Of a stretch of DNA of 7,165 bases, positions 5,484 to 7,165 are shown in pieces. The stretch covers positions 1 to 7,165 of the forward strand of contig JAEWCA010000032.1 in assembly GCA_023390875.1 (NCBI GenBank), written 5' to 3'. A program made the position numbers and the translations under genes. The notes below the pieces were generated by a model. The model was not told the origin of the DNA and ran no database searches. It saw only the letters and a list, made by a program, of their open reading frames with translations. This DNA is from Actinomycetes bacterium (GTDB taxonomy: Bacteria > Actinomycetota > Actinomycetes > Actinomycetales > Cellulomonadaceae). The first letter of the stretch is position 1, and every line of letters starts with the position of its first letter.

Positions 5484-6922
5484 GCGCACCCACCGAGAAC
5501 GCGGCCCAGCCGCAGCTCACCCAGGACGAGGCCATCGCCTCGATCGGCAACTACAGCTTCGGCTGGCACGACCCGGACGTCGCCGGGGCGACCGCCAAGC
5601 GCGGTCTGTCCGAGGACGTCGTCCGTGAGATCTCGCGGCTCAAGAACGAGCCCGAGTGGATGCTCAAGACGCGCCTGAAGTCGCTGCGCCTGTTCGACAA
5701 GAAGCCGATGCCCTGGTGGGGTGCGGACCTGTCGGGCATCGACTTCGACAACATCAAGTACTTCGTGCGCTCCACGGAGAAGCAGGCCACCAGCTGGGAG
5801 GACCTGCCCGAGGACATCAAGAGCACGTACGACCGGCTGGGCATCCCGGAGGCGGAGAAGCAGCGCCTCGTCGCCGGCGTCGCCGCGCAGTACGAGTCCG
5901 AGGTCGTCTACCACCAGATCCAGGAGTCGCTCGAGGAGCAGGGCGTCATCTTCCTCGACACCGACACGGGTCTGCGCGAGCACCCCGAGATCTTCGAGCA
6001 GTACTTCGGCTCCGTGATCCCCCCGGGCGACAACAAGTTCGCGTCGCTCAACACGGCCGTGTGGTCGGGCGGCTCGTTCGTCTACGTGCCGCCGGGCGTG
6101 CCCGTCGAGATCCCGCTGCAGGCCTACTTCCGGATCAACTCCGAGAACATGGGCCAGTTCGAGCGGACGCTGATCATCGCCGACGAGGGCTCCTACGTGC
6201 ACTACGTCGAGGGCTGCACGGCTCCCGTGTACTCGTCCGACTCCCTGCACTCCGCGGTCGTCGAGATCATCGTCAAGAAGAACGCGCGCGTGCGGTACAC
6301 GACCATCCAGAACTGGTCGAACAACGTCTACAACCTCGTGACGAAGCGGGCGACCGCGGCCGAGGGCGCGACGATGGAGTGGGTCGACGGCAACATCGGC
6401 TCCAAGGTCACCATGAAGTACCCGGCGATCTACCTCATGGGCGAGCACGCCCGCGGCGAGACGCTGTCGATCGCGTTCGCCGGCGAGGGCCAGCACCAGG
6501 ACGCCGGCTCGAAGATGGTGCACGCCGCGCCGCACACGTCGTCGTCGATCGTGTCGAAGTCCGTCGCGCGCGGCGGTGGTCGCACGTCGTACCGCGGGCT
6601 CGTGCAGATCCTCGAGGGCGCCTCGCACTCCGCGTCCAACGTGCTGTGCGACGCGCTGCTCGTCGACCAGATCTCCCGCTCGGACACCTACCCGTACGTC
6701 GACGTCCGCGAGGACGACGTGTCGATGGGCCACGAGGCCACGGTGTCCCGCGTGAGCGAGGACCAGCTGTTCTACCTGATGTCCCGAGGCATGCCCGAGA
6801 CCGAGGCCATGGCCATGATCGTGCGCGGGTTCGTCGAGCCCATCGCGCGCGAGCTGCCCATGGAGTACGCCCTCGAGCTGAACCGCCTCATCGAGCTGCA
6901 GATGGAAGGGGCCGTCGGCTGA
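5480..6922 (+). CDS. sufB: SufB, Fe-S cluster assembly scaffold
   Basis: This 480-residue protein is the scaffold subunit of the cytoplasmic SufBCD complex, on which nascent Fe-S clusters form from sulfide delivered by SufS/SufU. Its length is normal and it is colinear with the family. The N-terminal helical region carries [11 protein letters not shown] (52-62), and the beta-helix core contains [20 protein letters not shown] (244-263). Cys390 in NVLCDALLV corresponds to the E. coli sulfur-accepting C405, and E419 in GHEATVSR falls 29 residues later, matching E434; C246 matches C254. No intein interrupts the gene, unlike M. tuberculosis SufB. The ATG at 5480 overlaps the sufR stop (ATGA) and has GAAGGA (5466-5471) 8 bases upstream. 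The stop overlaps the sufD start by one base. Expression is presumably SufR-controlled from upstream of sufR. Confidence 0.98.
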   Translation: MSAPTENAAQPQLTQDEAIASIGNYSFGWHDPDVAGATAKRGLSEDVVREISRLKNEPEWMLKTRLKSLRLFDKKPMPWWGADLSGIDFDNIKYFVRSTEKQATSWEDLPEDIKSTYDRLGIPEAEKQRLVAGVAAQYESEVVYHQIQESLEEQGVIFLDTDTGLREHPEIFEQYFGSVIPPGDNKFASLNTAVWSGGSFVYVPPGVPVEIPLQAYFRINSENMGQFERTLIIADEGSYVHYVEGCTAPVYSSDSLHSAVVEIIVKKNARVRYTTIQNWSNNVYNLVTKRATAAEGATMEWVDGNIGSKVTMKYPAIYLMGEHARGETLSIAFAGEGQHQDAGSKMVHAAPHTSSSIVSKSVARGGGRTSYRGLVQILEGASHSASNVLCDALLVDQISRSDTYPYVDVREDDVSMGHEATVSRVSEDQLFYLMSRGMPETEAMAMIVRGFVEPIARELPMEYALELNRLIELQMEGAVG

Positions 6923-7165
6923 TGACGACCACCACGAACGACGCGGGTCTCTCCACGGATCACTCCCGCGCCACCGCCGACGGTGCCCACTCGCACGGCG
7001 TCGGCACCGTCCCTGAGTCGTCGCGCGCGTCGCGCAAGACGTCGTTCGACGTCGCCGACTTCCCGGTCCCGACCGGGCGCGAGGAGGAGTGGCGGTTCTC
7101 GCCGCTCGACCGCATCGCGCCGCTGTTAGCGGGCGCCACGGACGGCGTCCGCGCCCGCCCCGGCG
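6922..7165 (+). CDS. sufD: SufD, Fe-S cluster assembly protein (5' part only)
   Basis: The first 81 codons are present and the gene runs off the window. The ATG at 6922 shares its A with the sufB TGA (TGATG), and a purine-rich GGAAGGGG (6904-6911) lies 10 bases upstream, so translation is probably coupled. The N-terminus is polar and His-containing (DHSRATADGAHSHG, 13-26). It is followed by SFDVADFPVPTGREEEWRFSPLDRIAPLL; REEEWRF (53-59) is the recognisable start of actinobacterial SufD. The SufB paralogue SufD forms a heterodimer with SufB and, with SufC, the assembly complex. Its catalytic beta-helix, including the conserved His near the C-terminus, is beyond the window. Codon 69 (7126-7128) is TTA, very rare in such GC-rich genomes. 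Gene order after SufR and SufB supports the call. Confidence 0.92.
   Translation, partial: MTTTTNDAGLSTDHSRATADGAHSHGVGTVPESSRASRKTSFDVADFPVPTGREEEWRFSPLDRIAPLLAGATDGVRARPG

Noticed and set aside
5480..6922. Possible intein within SufB, as in M. tuberculosis.
   Set aside because: The frame is colinear with ordinary SufB, with 480 residues and intact core motifs ([23 protein letters not shown]).
1..7165. Mobile elements, CRISPR arrays, tRNA or rRNA genes, phage genes or a defence system.
   Set aside because: No direct repeat array, transposase, cloverleaf-like element or phage-like protein was seen. The genes are housekeeping cofactor-assembly and transporter genes with uniform composition.

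Overview
The window looks like chromosomal DNA from a high-GC actinobacterium, most likely a Micrococcales member such as Cellulomonas or a relative. The reasons are the very high GC content, the strong G/C bias at third codon positions, GTG starts without ribosome binding sites, and an actinobacterial gene order: heme A synthase and ABC transporter genes divergent from sufR-sufB-sufD. From memory this resembles the Mycobacterium tuberculosis Rv1456c-Rv1462 neighbourhood. The taxonomic call is an inference.

The left 4.5 kb is read on the minus strand and falls into two transcription units. The first, reading leftward from 4522, is an ABC ATPase (4522-3599) whose stop overlaps the start of an ABC-2 permease (3602-2835). 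After 77 bp the second unit begins: ctaA heme A synthase (2757-1801), a DrrA-type ABC ATPase (1804-827) and a DrrB-type permease (827-18), each overlapping the next by 4 bp or 1 bp. Both units begin at a GTG with a TANNNT -10 hexamer 7-8 bp upstream and no Shine-Dalgarno sequence, so both are probably leaderless mRNAs.

The right 2.4 kb is read on the plus strand and is the start of the SUF iron-sulfur cluster assembly operon: the repressor gene sufR (4746-5483), scaffold gene sufB (5480-6922) and the first 81 codons of sufD (6922 to the window end). Each start overlaps the preceding stop. Upstream of sufR is a near-perfect dyad whose core, CAAC-N6-GTTG, matches the described SufR operator. 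It overlaps a candidate -10 hexamer, consistent with repression by cluster-loaded SufR and derepression when clusters are lost.

Together the genes join Fe-S cluster biogenesis (SufBD with, presumably, SufCSU beyond the window), heme A supply for the terminal oxidase, and two different ABC-2 type exporters of unknown substrate. No RNA genes, insertion sequences, CRISPR arrays or inteins were seen. The least explained parts are the ctaA-drrA-drrB unit, the His-to-Asn change in CtaA, and the small structures in the divergent promoter region.
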